19,253 nt of DNA from positions 231,177 through 250,429 of the forward strand of contig WELB01000093.1 in NCBI GenBank assembly GCA_009602725.1. Reading direction: 5' to 3'. The notes beneath the pieces are model-generated. The model was not told where the DNA came from. It searched no databases and saw nothing but the letters and a program-made list of their open reading frames with translations. The translations under genes were made by a program, and so were the position numbers. The number at the start of each line of letters is the position of its first letter. The stretch's first letter is position 1. The stretch comes from Spirogloea muscicola. Taxonomy: Eukaryota > Streptophyta > Zygnematophyceae > Spirogloeales > Spirogloeaceae. Shown here piece by piece: positions 9,528 through 19,253 of this stretch.

Positions 9528-12010
9528 ATGGCGCAGGCCTCCGGGTGCCCTGCCGCCGCTGCGGCTCCGCCTGGCTCCATGCTGGACGGCGTGACGCCGG
9601 CAGCCATGCTCGGACGGTCCTTGCCTCCGCGCAAGCGGCTGCTGGCAGGCCTCAAGCAGAATGGGAGCTGGATGTCGGCGCCCGCTTGCTCCACCTCGGA
9701 GCCTCTCGTGGCAGACAGCGCTCCTGCGAGTCTCGCCTCACCGCCGCGCAGCAGCACCGCCACGGGGCCGACTGAGTCATCCCCCGAGGACGAGGCAGCC
9801 CTGGCGGCCAGAGTGGCAGCCGACCGAGCCGCGGAATCGGCTGCGAGGTCCAGGAAGAAGGCGACGGAGATGGCTGCGGCCGCGGCCAGAGCAGCCGTTG
9901 CTGCCAAGGCCGCCTTGGAACGAGTTGCGGTGATGGCGAGGTCACAATTAGAGGCTGAGGCTGGGATGGAGGCGAGGCCTGCCGCCCAGAATCAGCAAGC
10001 AGCTGACGCCGAATTTGAGCATGGTACTGTTAATCTTGACATTCGCATATCCTCATAGGCGCAGTAAGATGAGCTCTGCTTCACATGGACATGACACTAT
10101 GCATGGGCCTCCTGGATATTAGTGGCCAAAGCAGAATCAACGTGGTTGTACAGCCGTGATTTTGCACATTCTGACCATCCCAATCTGCTATGGTGCGATT
10201 ATCCATGTCAATGTCTGCAAGAGGGGCTTGTCACAGATCTGAAGTTGCATGAGGTGCATGATGTTGACAAATTGCTAGGAAAAACTTGACTGTTGCATCT
10301 CAAGGCCGCACAAGTGCATATGAATAGATGTTGCATATCTGCGGCTATGCATGACTATAATGGGGCAGCTCAAGTCCATTTGCATGTCGAGAGGCTCTGA
10401 CATACTGGAGCTGCCTGTTGGTGATGACAGTGACTCCTTCAGGAGATAAGGAGGGGGTGGTCATTTCGAGCAGAAAGTCTACTGGAGCTTTGAAGGTCGA
10501 TATTCCAACTCCAGTTGAGGAGCCTATTTCTGTGGCCACGACTGAAACTGCAGAACCCGAGGCAATGGAGGAAGAGGTCAACATCATGGACGTGGAAGGT
10601 GATCGAGGGGGGGCCATGGAGCACGGGCCGCCTGTTGAGATGGCCACAAGGACACGTTTGAATGTGCTTGCTGTCAGCGCAGACACATCAGGAGATTTGC
10701 AGGAGGAGCCGCTAGGAAAGATACAGAAAATCTCTGCTGCTGATGAAGAACTAGCGCGTCAGCTGCATCGAGCTATCAACAGGTCTGATGATCTTTCTTG
10801 TGATAGATGATCTTTCGTGTGGTACTCAATTGCAATCGCCATGCTTGTCCGGTTGTTGTAATTGCGGTTGTTTGAAGCTGGTCCAAGCCCTTTTTATCAC
10901 TGGAGGTTGCAAAGAAGCAGGCCCCTGTTATGTCACTTCAATCTGGAAGCATTTCTCTGCTGGCTCTCAAGCTCAGCAATCTGCTATTTGTCAGATGAAA
11001 GGACAAACGCCTGTCGACGAGCTCCTGTAAGGGTATTCTAACAGGGACTCTGTGCTGAGTCTTCTCCCGCAGCTCCCCGAGGATAGCAGGGACAGGCCCG
11101 CAAGTCCGAAGAAATAGGTCAGAGGTCGTCTCTCCGACGCCGGCGGAGCCAGTCATGTCAAAGACTAAAGTCAAGGAGGAGAAGCAAGATGGAAACGATC
11201 GCAGATGGCCTCGTGGGAACGGGGTGCCAAAAGTGCGCCAAAAGCAGAGCCTGGGGTCCAGCATTCCAGGCTTGCCGCGGACACAGAGCGGCAAGGCTTT
11301 CCGTCAACCACGGTCACACCTCAACAGTCAGGTACATCTGCAGTGTACCTGCTAGTGGTCTTTTGGTGTCACTGCACTGGCTCAAAGACTTAACATGCGA
11401 AGCTACTCATACATACATTAACTCTTTGCATGGACTGCCAATCTTATTACCAGGTTAACTTGTCCTGATATCTGATATTTACTTGGTGGACATTCTTATA
11501 AGCTTGACCTGGTTTGCACAGGGGAAGAGGCTGGAAGTGAAACACAGGCAGGAGAGCGCCAATGCTGCAGTTGCAACTTCTGACAGGAGAGAACCTCAGC
11601 GTCAGTCTCCCACTGAAGACCTGCCTGCAACCTGCAGAGTGGCTGCAGATGGCCCTGGACATTCAGCAGCAGCTGCACCCACAGATTGCGCTGTATTGAG
11701 CCCGTCACTTGGGAGATCTGAGGTGCAACAGTCTCTTGACGAGCATTACCCTGAAGACTCGTCCCAGGCAAGGACTCCCATTACCGAGGGCAGCAAGGGA
11801 ATCAACGGTGTCACTGGCAACTGGATGCCCAGAAATGGCTTCTACAAACACAACGATCCCGCAACTGCTCCTTCTGTAACTACGGAGGATCAGCATGCAA
11901 GTGCAGCTGACTCAGGAGATGCGCCTATCAAGGGCCATGCACTACACTCTCCTCCTCCCTCGACTCCCTCTCTTCCCTCTCAACCTTCTCGTGCTCTTGA
12001 GCCTTGTTGA
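9528..12010 (+). CDS. Conserved plant-like protein of unknown function, 4 exons
   Basis: Exons 9528-10023, 10431-10782, 11073-11331, 11522-12010; phases agree and yield 531 residues ending in TGA. The start is the ATG at 9528 in a favourable context; the frame is open further upstream, but only from a GTG. Residues 33-45 read PPRKRLLAGLKQN, a basic conserved-looking block. Residues 88-145 form an Ala/Arg/Glu-rich helix, probably coiled coil. An acidic stretch lies near residues 205-225. DEELARQLHRAIN (270-282) continues across an intron into SSPRIAG; I recall a very similar LHRAMNSSPRI string in uncharacterised land-plant proteins, but not a function. The C-terminal half is low-complexity, Ser/Pro-rich and likely disordered. 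A nuclear or RNA-linked role is only a guess from the basic and disordered character. Whether exon 4 is the true last exon is unproven. Confidence 0.75.
10787..10821 (+). repeat. Short tandem duplication beside a 5' splice site
   Basis: The 16-base string gatgatctttcttgtg is repeated with one change after three spacer bases. It starts four bases inside the intron that follows exon 2 of the 9528 gene. Probably a recent slippage event. Confidence 0.7.
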
Positions 12011-12738
12011 TGTTAGATGCTAAGGAGCTCCAAAGCGTGTCAATGTGAGTTCCAAGAGTTGGTGGCCAAGAGGGCGCACTTGTGTCTTCTGAAAGTAGCA
12101 GGATTGATGGGCATCTGACTTTCACCATTGCCAACTTGAGTGGCTAGCCGGATGCCTATGCAAGAGTGTGAATGTGCCAAAATTTTGTACAAAGCAACTC
12201 AGCTGCCTTAGCAAAAGGTCAGACTGTCCAATGTACGCTGCAGTATCTGCTGATCAGAATTCGTAGTCCTTCAAGTGTGAGACGGGCAGTGCAACACTCT
12301 GGCAGGTATTCATGCAAAAGTGGAGGCAAGAAGACAAGAAGAGCAGGTCGGGGCGGGGACGAGGAAAAGGTAGTGGCTGCGAGGAGCCAGCCTTATTGAA
12401 GAACAAACCATGAAAGAAGCCAACTTAGGAGGTTCAACGGCCTGACTTGACTGCTCCAAACTAGCGACCCCATCTCCCCAAGTCGGACATGGTGGGAGGC
12501 TGAGGCCTATCCCCAGAGACGAGTCAGTGAGAAGGCAGCCAGGAGAGATGGATAACAGTTGCCATTCGATTTATGTGGGAAGCCCACTCGAGTTATCGAG
12601 CTTCTACAGCACAGGCCTCTTCGACTTGCGGTTCCGGCGGGTCGGCAAGTTCGAATTTTCCCAACCCCTCCCTTCTGCGGCGGGCCTCGCGGGCCCCCGA
12701 CCCGGCCGCCGCCGCCGCTGGACGCCGCGCGGGCGCTC
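12011..12738. other. Intergenic region between the unknown gene and NSE3, with GC-rich island from about 12640
   Basis: The left part is presumably the 3' untranslated region of the upstream gene. A segment at 12388-12433 (ttattgaagaa ... atgaaagaagccaact) resembles 8802-8832, upstream of the 9528 gene. Composition becomes very GC-rich from about 12640 to 12830 around the proposed NSE3 start at 12739. Open frames in this stretch on both strands lack motifs. I see no RNA gene. Confidence 0.4.
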
Positions 12739-15161
12739 ATGAGCGGCGGCGCCGCCTCCCGGGCCAAGCGACGCAAGGTCCGAGCCGCGGGGCGAGCCGC
12801 CACACGCTGGCCGGCGTGGCGATGCGCCTCTCTTTTTTTCTGCTCTCCTTCGCCCGACGTAGCGCCGTGCCACATTAAGCGAGGGCTTCCGGAGGTTGGC
12901 ACCAGCACGGCTCGACTCGCGGCAGACTGAGCAGGACGATGCGCCGCCGCAGGTTGCTGGAGACAGTGGTGACGCCCCTGAGGAGGACGCTCAGCCTGCT
13001 GCCGCGTCCCAGTACACCCGCAGGCACACAAGTGAGGAGGTGGAGCTTGCATGCGGCCGTCGGTGTCCTCGCAGCCTTGCGAGATCAAGAGCCCTGCCTC
13101 TAAAACGGCAGGGCAGCCAGCACCTGTGACGCTACTCTCTGACATGGTGAGTGCAGGTGCTTCAGGACTCATGCTTGTGCTTCAGTGGCTGCCGCTGCAC
13201 AGATCCCAGAGCGAGAGAGGGTGTGCCAGAAGCGAGCCAGGACGAGGTGCCCAGCGGACACGGCAGCCCTGCGCTGGACGAGTACGAGGTGGAAGTGGAG
13301 GAGCTGGTCTGCCCCTTCTCATCTGCGCGGCATGATGGTGGCTGTTGTAGCAATGATACATTCATGTTCTGAGACATCTGGTGGTCAGTGCTAACAAGGA
13401 GAACAATACCAATCCAGCATCTCTTGATTGAGCAGCAAAGGAGTACGTCTGAAAGCTGATGAGGCAGCGCTTTGTTGTTGGTACTGACATTACTAAGGTG
13501 CTGGATTTTGCAGACTCAGAAGTATGTGCAGGCAGGCAATATGGCTGGAAAGGCGCCTGGCATTCGGACCATCTCGCAGGAGGTCAGTAAGCATGGCCGT
13601 TGGGAATTGTGCCTCCCGTACTCATTCTGACCACCTCAAAATGTCTATGCCCTTGACATTCTACATCCTAGTTTGACTTTGAACTATTCTCAGAATTCGC
13701 TGCATTTGTGTTAGCACGTATGTCAGGGTGTCACCTCCACAGTGAAGTAAAGCTGAAGGCTTCTGGTGTTTCTGGTGCTCCATGGTACCAACAGGAGGTG
13801 AATAAGCTTGTGGGACTGGTTATGAGGCACATGCTCTTCAGGACCTATAAAGACTTTGGCGCGCCGGTGAGGAGGGAAGACCTGGTGCAGATCGTGAGCA
13901 ATAACTACAAAGGGAGATATGGTTTGGCGAGCTACGTTATTGCGTGCGCTCAGGCAAAGTTCCCGGAGCTGTTTGGTTTTGAGATGAAGGAGCTGAACAG
14001 GGCAAGGGGCGGGAGGAGGAAGGAGCAAGGTGAATGAGTCTCCTGTCGCTGCTGACTATCTATGACTGTGACACGTTCATGTCAAGTAATTGTCAAGCTG
14101 TGCTTGTTGGGATTGCCTACGGTGCTTCGATGAGGCCGTTTTCAGCTTGTCACTAGGTATCGTTCACAGGTACAGCATCTCAATTGAGCAGTACTTCACA
14201 CAACATTGCAGATGTGAGCACAGCAAAGGTATACATCCTGAGGAGCCTATTACCTGCCGATACACGAGTGAAGTACGTCGAGAATGCAGGCATGGCAAAT
14301 TTCAAGGGGTTGGCCATCCTAATCATGTCGCTCATCCAACTCAAGGGCGAGCCCCTTCCAGAAGGTCAGCCTTTGGCAACTGAGGGCATGCTCAGCCAGC
14401 AGAGCCCCTTCCACAGTCATTCTGCTGTACCAATACAATACACTCCACCTCAGTCTCTTCTGACATTTCGTGTGCAGATGAGTTGTGGCACTTGCTGTCC
14501 AAGCTTGGACTTAGCAAGAACGCCTGCTTTCACCCTACATTCGGCAGCATGGAACAAGCTGTCCAAGTCATTGTCAAGCAAAGGTGCTTGGAGTAGTGTC
14601 CTTGGCCTTTTTGCTATTTGCAGTAGAGTGGACTCAAGTGTGAAGCCGGACAGTATCTGGACCTTGCTCTGCAGGCAAATGAGAAATCTTTGGTCCATGT
14701 CAGGTTGCAGTGAGCTGCTCAGGTCTCATACTGCAAGTCCTATTAGAAGCTACTTTGAACGGATCTGGCAGGTGGCTACAAGCACAATGACACCTGAGAT
14801 ACAATCGTGTGCAGGTATATTACCAAGGAGAAGACTGCAAGCCTAGAAGGCGAGATAGAGGTCATTGTGCTTGCTGAAAATGGCCTAGAGGTCCTGGGCA
14901 AGGATCACTTGCATAAGTTCATTGAAGAGGTGCACATCATCCGAAGTAGCAATCTGTTGGTGCCAGAGGGCTCAAATGTGTGCATGGAGGATGATTTGCT
15001 ATCATGAGAGGGCTGTCGTCGCGCCTACTTCATGTTCCTGTATAAGATTGGCAAGACTCTGAGCTGTCGCTGGCACTGGTGCTTCTGCATGCAGGCCATC
15101 AGAGGTCAGCAAGGACGCCAACGGAGCTGATGTCAAGCGAGCGTCAGAGGCCAGCATTTGA
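12739..15161 (+). CDS. NSE3: NSE3 / MAGE-domain subunit of the SMC5/6 complex, 9 exons
   Basis: Exons 12739-12777, 12926-13031, 13203-13306, 13514-13582, 13795-14029, 14212-14364, 14478-14583, 14815-14929, 15105-15161; phases agree and give 327 residues (family about 300). The N-terminus has a basic MSGGAASRAKRRK and an acidic, disordered linker. The MAGE homology domain begins near residue 107: EVNKLVGLVMRHMLF, then PVRREDLVQIVSNNYKGRY and FGFEMKELNRA (first winged helix), then VYILRSLLP, LIMSLIQLKGE, DELWHLLSKLGL and YITKEK with HLHKFIEEV (second winged helix). NSE3 pairs with NSE1 (RING) and bridges NSE4 and DNA in SMC5/6, acting in recombinational repair in the nucleus. The MAGE-core exons are firm; the first three are less certain, partly because two donors (GTCCGA, GTCTGC) are weak. 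Without the last splice the protein would end at 15007. Confidence 0.88.
13091..13114 (+). other. Perfect 8-bp hairpin inside an NSE3 intron
   Basis: gccctgcc and ggcagggc are perfect complements separated by eight bases. The hairpin lies in the proposed intron 13032-13202 of NSE3. There is no following U-run and no gene end here, so a terminator role is unlikely. It may be incidental. Confidence 0.5.
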
Positions 15162-15374
15162 CCAACCTGTGAGTTGCACAACTCGCTTGACCTCAGAAAA
15201 GATCAGACTTCTTAGTTTGCCAAGGTGCATGACAGATTTGATACTTCGACTGCCAATCTGATAATCTGGAACTTTCGCTGTCCCTTCCTTTTTTCACCTG
15301 TGTACTCATTAACAGTGACAGTCTTCTGAAATACAGTTCTGCTCTTTCATTGCTTCAGATGTCATGCAAAAAAA
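15162..15374. other. Short convergent intergenic region between NSE3 and RanGAP
   Basis: Only 213 bases separate the two stop codons of these tail-to-tail genes, so their 3' untranslated regions may overlap. It includes an AT-rich stretch (15262-15375) and an A-run near 15368. No canonical AATAAA or TGTAA was found on either strand. Confidence 0.5.
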
Positions 15375-18300
15375 TTAAACTTTGAGCCGGTCTAATTGCT
15401 CAATAAGTTCTCCACTCTGTCCATCTCCATCATCTTCTTCGCCATCCTCATTTTCAGCCGCCTCATGAACTTCATTGTCCTCTTCATCCTCTTCATCCTC
15501 GTCATCCTCGTCATCCTCATCATCTGCCTCCATATCATCCATTGGTCCCAGGACATGCGTCCCAGTCTTTCCAAGAGATAAAATCTCCTCAATCAGCTCA
15601 ATGCCTTTTGCAGAGATGCTGTTGCCATTCAGGTTCAGCAACTTGAAGCCTGCCTTTCCGGTCACTGCCTCTGCAGCTGCAATACCCCCCTTGTCACGCA
15701 GGGCATTGCCGCTTAGGTCCAACTCCTGCAGTGCTCTGCAAGTAAACAAAATTGCAAGACCCCATTCATCACATTACCACCCAAAAATAAGAATGGACCC
15801 AGTCGATCAGTTCTTGAAATGTCATCAACACTACATGGCAACTATGCACAAGCTACAAATTTTGATGACAGGCTTCAGTCTGTGCACTGGACAAGCTCCA
15901 CATGTCTTATCTCACTCATGTTTGTCAAGCAGGGCGTGGCAGATCTGCTTTGCAGCTCGATTCTCCAGCTCTGTCTCGGGCAGCAGGAGAACTCTGAGGA
16001 GTAACTTGTCCTTGAGACATCCAGCGAGAGCAGCAGCCCCTGTCCTATTGATCTCGCTGCCCCCCAGGTCCAAGACCTGCCAGTGCAAAAACGAGGCAAT
16101 CATATTACTGGCGAATGTGAGAGAGCAGCACAGATCACTAAGCACCAGTTTTGAGTTACAGCCAGTAAACAAGCTGTGACTCCATGAGCTCCTCTTTATG
16201 CAAATTGCTTATATGCATGACTGGATAGAGCGTCCCACCTCTAAGTCAGCTGCAGTATTCTGCAGTGCACCAGCCAGTGCAACAATACCCTCGTCCAGAA
16301 GCCCTACACTTTTTCGGGAGCATGTTCATAAGTGCTTCATGCAGGCTTCCTTCGGCAGTTCCTGCTGCATCTATGTAATACTTAACATGGTGACTGAAGC
16401 CTGCAGGCATTGAAACTGTGACTTGCTAATCATTTCACTGCTACTATTGATTGCAGCACCGAAGCTCACCTGTATCGCCAAGATATAGCTCACGCAGGCC
16501 CTGATGTGACTGTATCATTCTAGCAACCGCCAGCCCGCCTTCTTTGCTGAACATGTTGTCTCGCAAGTCAAGCTCTGTCAGGCTGGTGCCTGATTAAGAA
16601 AAACTTCACATCAGAGATATGCCAGACATGAAGACATACCGAAAGCTCTGCTATGAAATTGTAATTTTCTGATTCAATCCCAGTTCTCACCAGCAGCCAG
16701 TGCATCAGCAAGCGCCACAGCCCCAGGAGCCCCCACCCTGGTGGAGGAGAATCTGAAGTTACGCAGCTGACGTGCCTGGGCTATGACAGGTGCAAGAGCC
16801 TGTGCTCCACCATCACCTGCAATCAGTGTCACAGTCATTGTTACTTTCTCAACCTATTTCCAAAAAATCGGCCGTCACTCAGCAACAGAAGTAGCAGTAA
16901 GCTGTTCATGCTGTGTCCTAGGCATCATCCTAGGCATGCAACCGTGCAGCGGCGCAACACCTGACATGTTGTTGTGGAAGTGGAGCTTAGTCAAATTGGC
17001 GGCCGATGGTAACAACTCCTTGATGGCCTGCGCAGCCTCCACAGATATCCCATTGTTGCAAAAGTGCAGCTCCTGCAGCGACGTCTGCATGACCAAGCAC
17101 TGTATTTTGTAAGTTGCAAAAAAAAGCAGGCCCTGCATCACCACTAGCTGCCTCCATCAATCGTAGTAAGAGATGAATATGTTGCCAAGATATCTTGAAA
17201 CATTCAATGAAGAGCAGTGCAGATTGATTGTCTCTGTGGGGCAAGTGGGACAAGGTGAGTGGCAATGTTTTCCGGTCCTCAGACCCTCAAGCAAGGGCAC
17301 CTGGCCTCTGAGCGCTGCTGCACAAGCGCGCACACCCTTCTCGCCCAGGGCATTGTCTGACAGGCTCAGGAGCCTTAGCTTGCTCCCCTCCAGCCCCGTG
17401 CAAATCTCAGTGAGTGCTGCAAGGGCTTCTGCCTCCTGTGAAGTGGAACACAGGGTCCAAATACCAGGGGTACTGAACAACCAAGCCAAGGCTACTACCA
17501 AGTTGCTGGGATGGTTGGCAGGTGAGAGCAAACAACAGGGAAAGGTCTGACCTCTTGACTTATGATTCTATCTATTAGTCCTACCCTAGCTTGACAGCTT
17601 GACATTCTAAAACCTTGGCAGCATTGCAATTTCAGATGTATACATAGGTTATAAGACATCCAAATCATGATTAAAGGAGATCAAGAAGACAGGCTTACAG
17701 ACCTTCTGGCCTGCAATGATGTCACTGAGGTCGGCCTCGACAAGGGAGTCCCTGGAGTTGGCCAGAGCCGCCCGTACGACGGCAGCAGCCTCCAGGTTGA
17801 AGCTTTTGTTGCTCAGGCACACCTGGCACAGTGGAGGGCCGAGGGCTGAGCAGCCAGTCCACTATTGTGCTGCGGGCCTCTGGCAAGTGCAGCAGCTCCC
17901 AAGGGCCCTCTCTGACTGTCTCACAAATGGCATCTTCTCGCTCAAGCGGAGGGGTCAGTGGCAAATCAATGACTACAGTGGCTTTGGAGCGTCTCCCAAG
18001 GACAGCGCTAGTCAACAGTGTGGCAGCATCCGTCAAGCGTCTACATGCGGCGGCACTCACTCTCTTGAAGCCGTGCCCAGGCACTAGGAGGGGACCCAGC
18101 AGCTCCTCTGCGGCCGCCCGCGTACTGATCGTCTCCCGCTTGCCACCGGACAAGTCAAACTGCAGCGCACACCGGGCAAGTGTCGCCCTGTCGCCGCTTA
18201 GCGCCGGGCCAGCAACTGACGGGCCTTGGCCAATGCAGGTGCGCGACTTCGACTTGTGGGTATTGGAGGGCCCGGTGGGTCAACGAGTGCCACCAGGAGA

Positions 18301-18882
18301 GGACGCTGCCAGAAGGAGAGAGAGCCAGGACGGAGGGAGACCGGCGTCGTGGGATTCAGGAGACCCACCACACGGCCGGCTGCAGCGGGCACTGGCGCAG
18401 GCGATGCAGCCTGGCCTGGCTGCAGCCGCTGGCCGTCCTCGGCGGCGCCTGGCGCCCTGCCAACGGCGGCGTCGTCGACGCCCGCGTCGCCCCGGAGGAC
18501 CTCGGCCATGGCCAAGCCGGCCGTCTTGGCGTACGCCCGCAGGGCGGCGGGCCCCGGCTCTGGCTGCTGTGCCGCTGCGGCCCCCGCTGCAAAAGCCGCC
18601 TGCTCGATGCGCGCCGCGTGCTCCGCCGCCGCCGCGGCGCCGATCCTCTCCGCCTGCCGCCGCAGTTGCCGGCGCGCATATCAAGCACCCGCCGCGAGGC
18701 CCCGGCGCCGCCTCCGCCACCGTTGCCATGGCCGCCGCAATGAGGGTCCACCGTCGGAAGGGCCTCGCGCGTACCTTGCCGTCGAAGAAGGACATGGCGG
18801 CGAGGTTGGCGCCGATGCGCTCGGCGGCCCGCTCACGCGCCTCGGGCAGCAGCGGCCAGCCGCCGCCCGGCGCGTCGGTCAT
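15375..18882 (-). CDS. RANGAP: Ran GTPase-activating protein with WPP-like domain, 11 exons
   Basis: Exons, minus strand: 18882-18775, 18653-18369, 18159-18061, 17822-17703, 17435-17301, 17084-16961, 16816-16691, 16589-16470, 16303-16239, 16076-15916, 15735-15375; every join keeps phase, giving 567 residues (Arabidopsis RanGAP1 about 535). RanGAP stimulates GTP hydrolysis by Ran on the cytoplasmic side of the nuclear envelope, maintaining the Ran gradient. An N-terminal WPP-type domain spans residues 9-62, with WPLLPEARERAAERI and ARIEQAAFA; an FDLSGGKR motif follows at 132. Leucine-rich repeats run about 165-500: LSNKSF, EGSKLRLLSLSDNALGEKG, ELHFCNNGIS (Asn in the region of the family's catalytic loop), LHFHNNMSG, FSSTRVG, LDLRDNMF, LLNLNGNSIS. 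An Asp/Glu tail (about 514-553) ends at TAA. The second Pro of WPP is Leu. The donor ending exon 2 (18369) is the least certain splice. There is no SUMO-target C-terminal domain of the vertebrate kind. Confidence 0.96.
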
Positions 18883-18890
18883 GGCGGCGG
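18370..18890. promoter_or_regulatory. GC-rich island over the first two RanGAP exons
   Basis: The 5' end of RanGAP is far richer in GC triplets than its downstream exons. The resulting Ala-rich coding and long antisense frames (386 codons on the plus strand) follow from this composition. A role in transcription start is inferred from the same pattern at the other four genes. Confidence 0.4.
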
Positions 18891-19069
18891 CACCCCTAGG
18901 AGGGTCTGGGGGACGCCGGAAGCTGTTAAGGTTTAATTTGGCTCCGGGACCCGAAGCTCAGCCCAGCCTGAGAAAGCGGCTGCTGATATGAAAGAATCGG
19001 CTGTGAAATGCCAGCCAGATGCATACAGGTGTTCATGACGGAGCCAAAGGCTAGGCAGACAGGGCGCCC
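18891..19069. other. Upstream region of RanGAP, no gene seen
   Basis: Sequence upstream of the minus-strand ATG at 18882. It contains ggtttaatttgg (18931-18942), the only AT-rich patch close to the start, which might contribute to the promoter. Nothing else recognisable. Confidence 0.35.
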
Positions 19070-19253
19070 TCAATACCCCCGTGTCAGCAGTAGGAAGTCA
19101 GATGAGCTGAGGGGAGGAAGAGCAACCCCGCTGCGCAAGCCAGAGGCTGCTGCAAGGGCGCGACCAGCGCGGCGGTGCAAAGCAAGCGCTTGGGAGCGCT
19201 GCAGGGACATAGACAGTCGCATACGGTAGCAGGACACCAGACCCAAAGGCACC
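19070..19253 (-). repeat. Copy C of the peptide-conserved repeat, best preserved, cut by window end
   Basis: The minus strand holds a frame of 60 codons: VSCYRMRLSMSL, QRSQALALHRRAGRAL, then LRSG and LLLTRGY-stop at 19072-19070. It matches 4935-5125 (plus strand, inverted orientation) along its whole length and 4182-4316 mostly at peptide level. The upstream part runs out of the window, so the start or preceding exon is not visible. It may be the 3' end of a mobile-element ORF or the last exon of a multicopy gene. Confidence 0.65.

Noticed and set aside
9233-9907. A 224-codon minus-strand frame with a hydrophobic Ala-rich start
   Set aside because: Antisense to exon 1 of the 9528 gene, whose frame is supported by splicing and a conserved motif; includes a poly-Gly run from the CCG microsatellite.
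13091-13114. Hairpin as a transcription terminator
   Set aside because: It lies in an intron of a eukaryotic gene and lacks a following U-run.
15475-16179. Poly-Ser open frame on the plus strand
   Set aside because: It is the reverse complement of the GAT/GAG-rich acidic tail of RanGAP and its upstream exons.
17831-18991. A 386-codon open frame on the plus strand
   Set aside because: It lies antisense to RanGAP exons and introns that carry clear family motifs, is Pro/Arg/Ala-rich and shows no domain; the GC-rich composition explains its length.
1-19253. CRISPR arrays, operons, ribosome binding sites, tRNA or rRNA genes
   Set aside because: The window has spliceosomal introns and eukaryotic gene families; the repeats are irregularly spaced and degenerate, and no cloverleaf or rRNA signature was seen by eye.

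Overview
The window looks like a piece of the nuclear genome of a green alga. It carries five intron-rich, spliceosomal genes. Introns are GT-AG, roughly 75-410 bases and mostly 100-270, and coding exons are short. The proteins have a plant flavour: a RanGAP with an N-terminal WPP-type domain, a DUF246-type O-fucosyltransferase, and a protein with a plant-looking conserved motif. A trebouxiophyte-like alga is my best guess, but the exact lineage cannot be read from this sequence. I built the gene models by hand from splice sites, reading phase and family motifs. Apart from the 5' ends noted below, all joins keep phase.

Layout, left to right. (1) 472-3834, minus: a ten-exon type II membrane glycosyltransferase of the plant O-fucosyltransferase (DUF246) family. 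(2) 3.9-6.9 kb: a gene-poor stretch packed with degenerate interspersed repeats in both orientations. (3) 6955-8035, minus: a four-exon COMM-domain protein that best fits COMMD2. (4) 8.1-9.5 kb: more copies of the same repeats, an orphan coding-like ORF on the minus strand, then a very GC-rich promoter-like island with a CCG microsatellite. (5) 9528-12010, plus: a four-exon protein of unknown function. (6) 12739-15161, plus: a nine-exon NSE3/MAGE-domain subunit of the SMC5/6 complex. (7) 15375-18882, minus: an eleven-exon Ran GTPase-activating protein with WPP-like domain, leucine-rich repeats and acidic tail, convergent with NSE3. (8) 18.9-19.25 kb: the RanGAP upstream region and another copy of a coding-like repeat seen twice in region 2.

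The genes are unrelated housekeeping functions (Golgi glycosylation, endosomal sorting, DNA repair, nuclear transport) and do not form an operon or cluster. All five begin inside GC-rich islands that fall off to more balanced composition downstream. The most unusual items are a short repeat family whose copies share a peptide despite synonymous nucleotide differences, a single ambiguous base exactly where the O-fucosyltransferase start is expected, and a RanGAP whose WPP signature reads Trp-Pro-Leu. I saw no CRISPR array, tRNA, rRNA or complete transposon.
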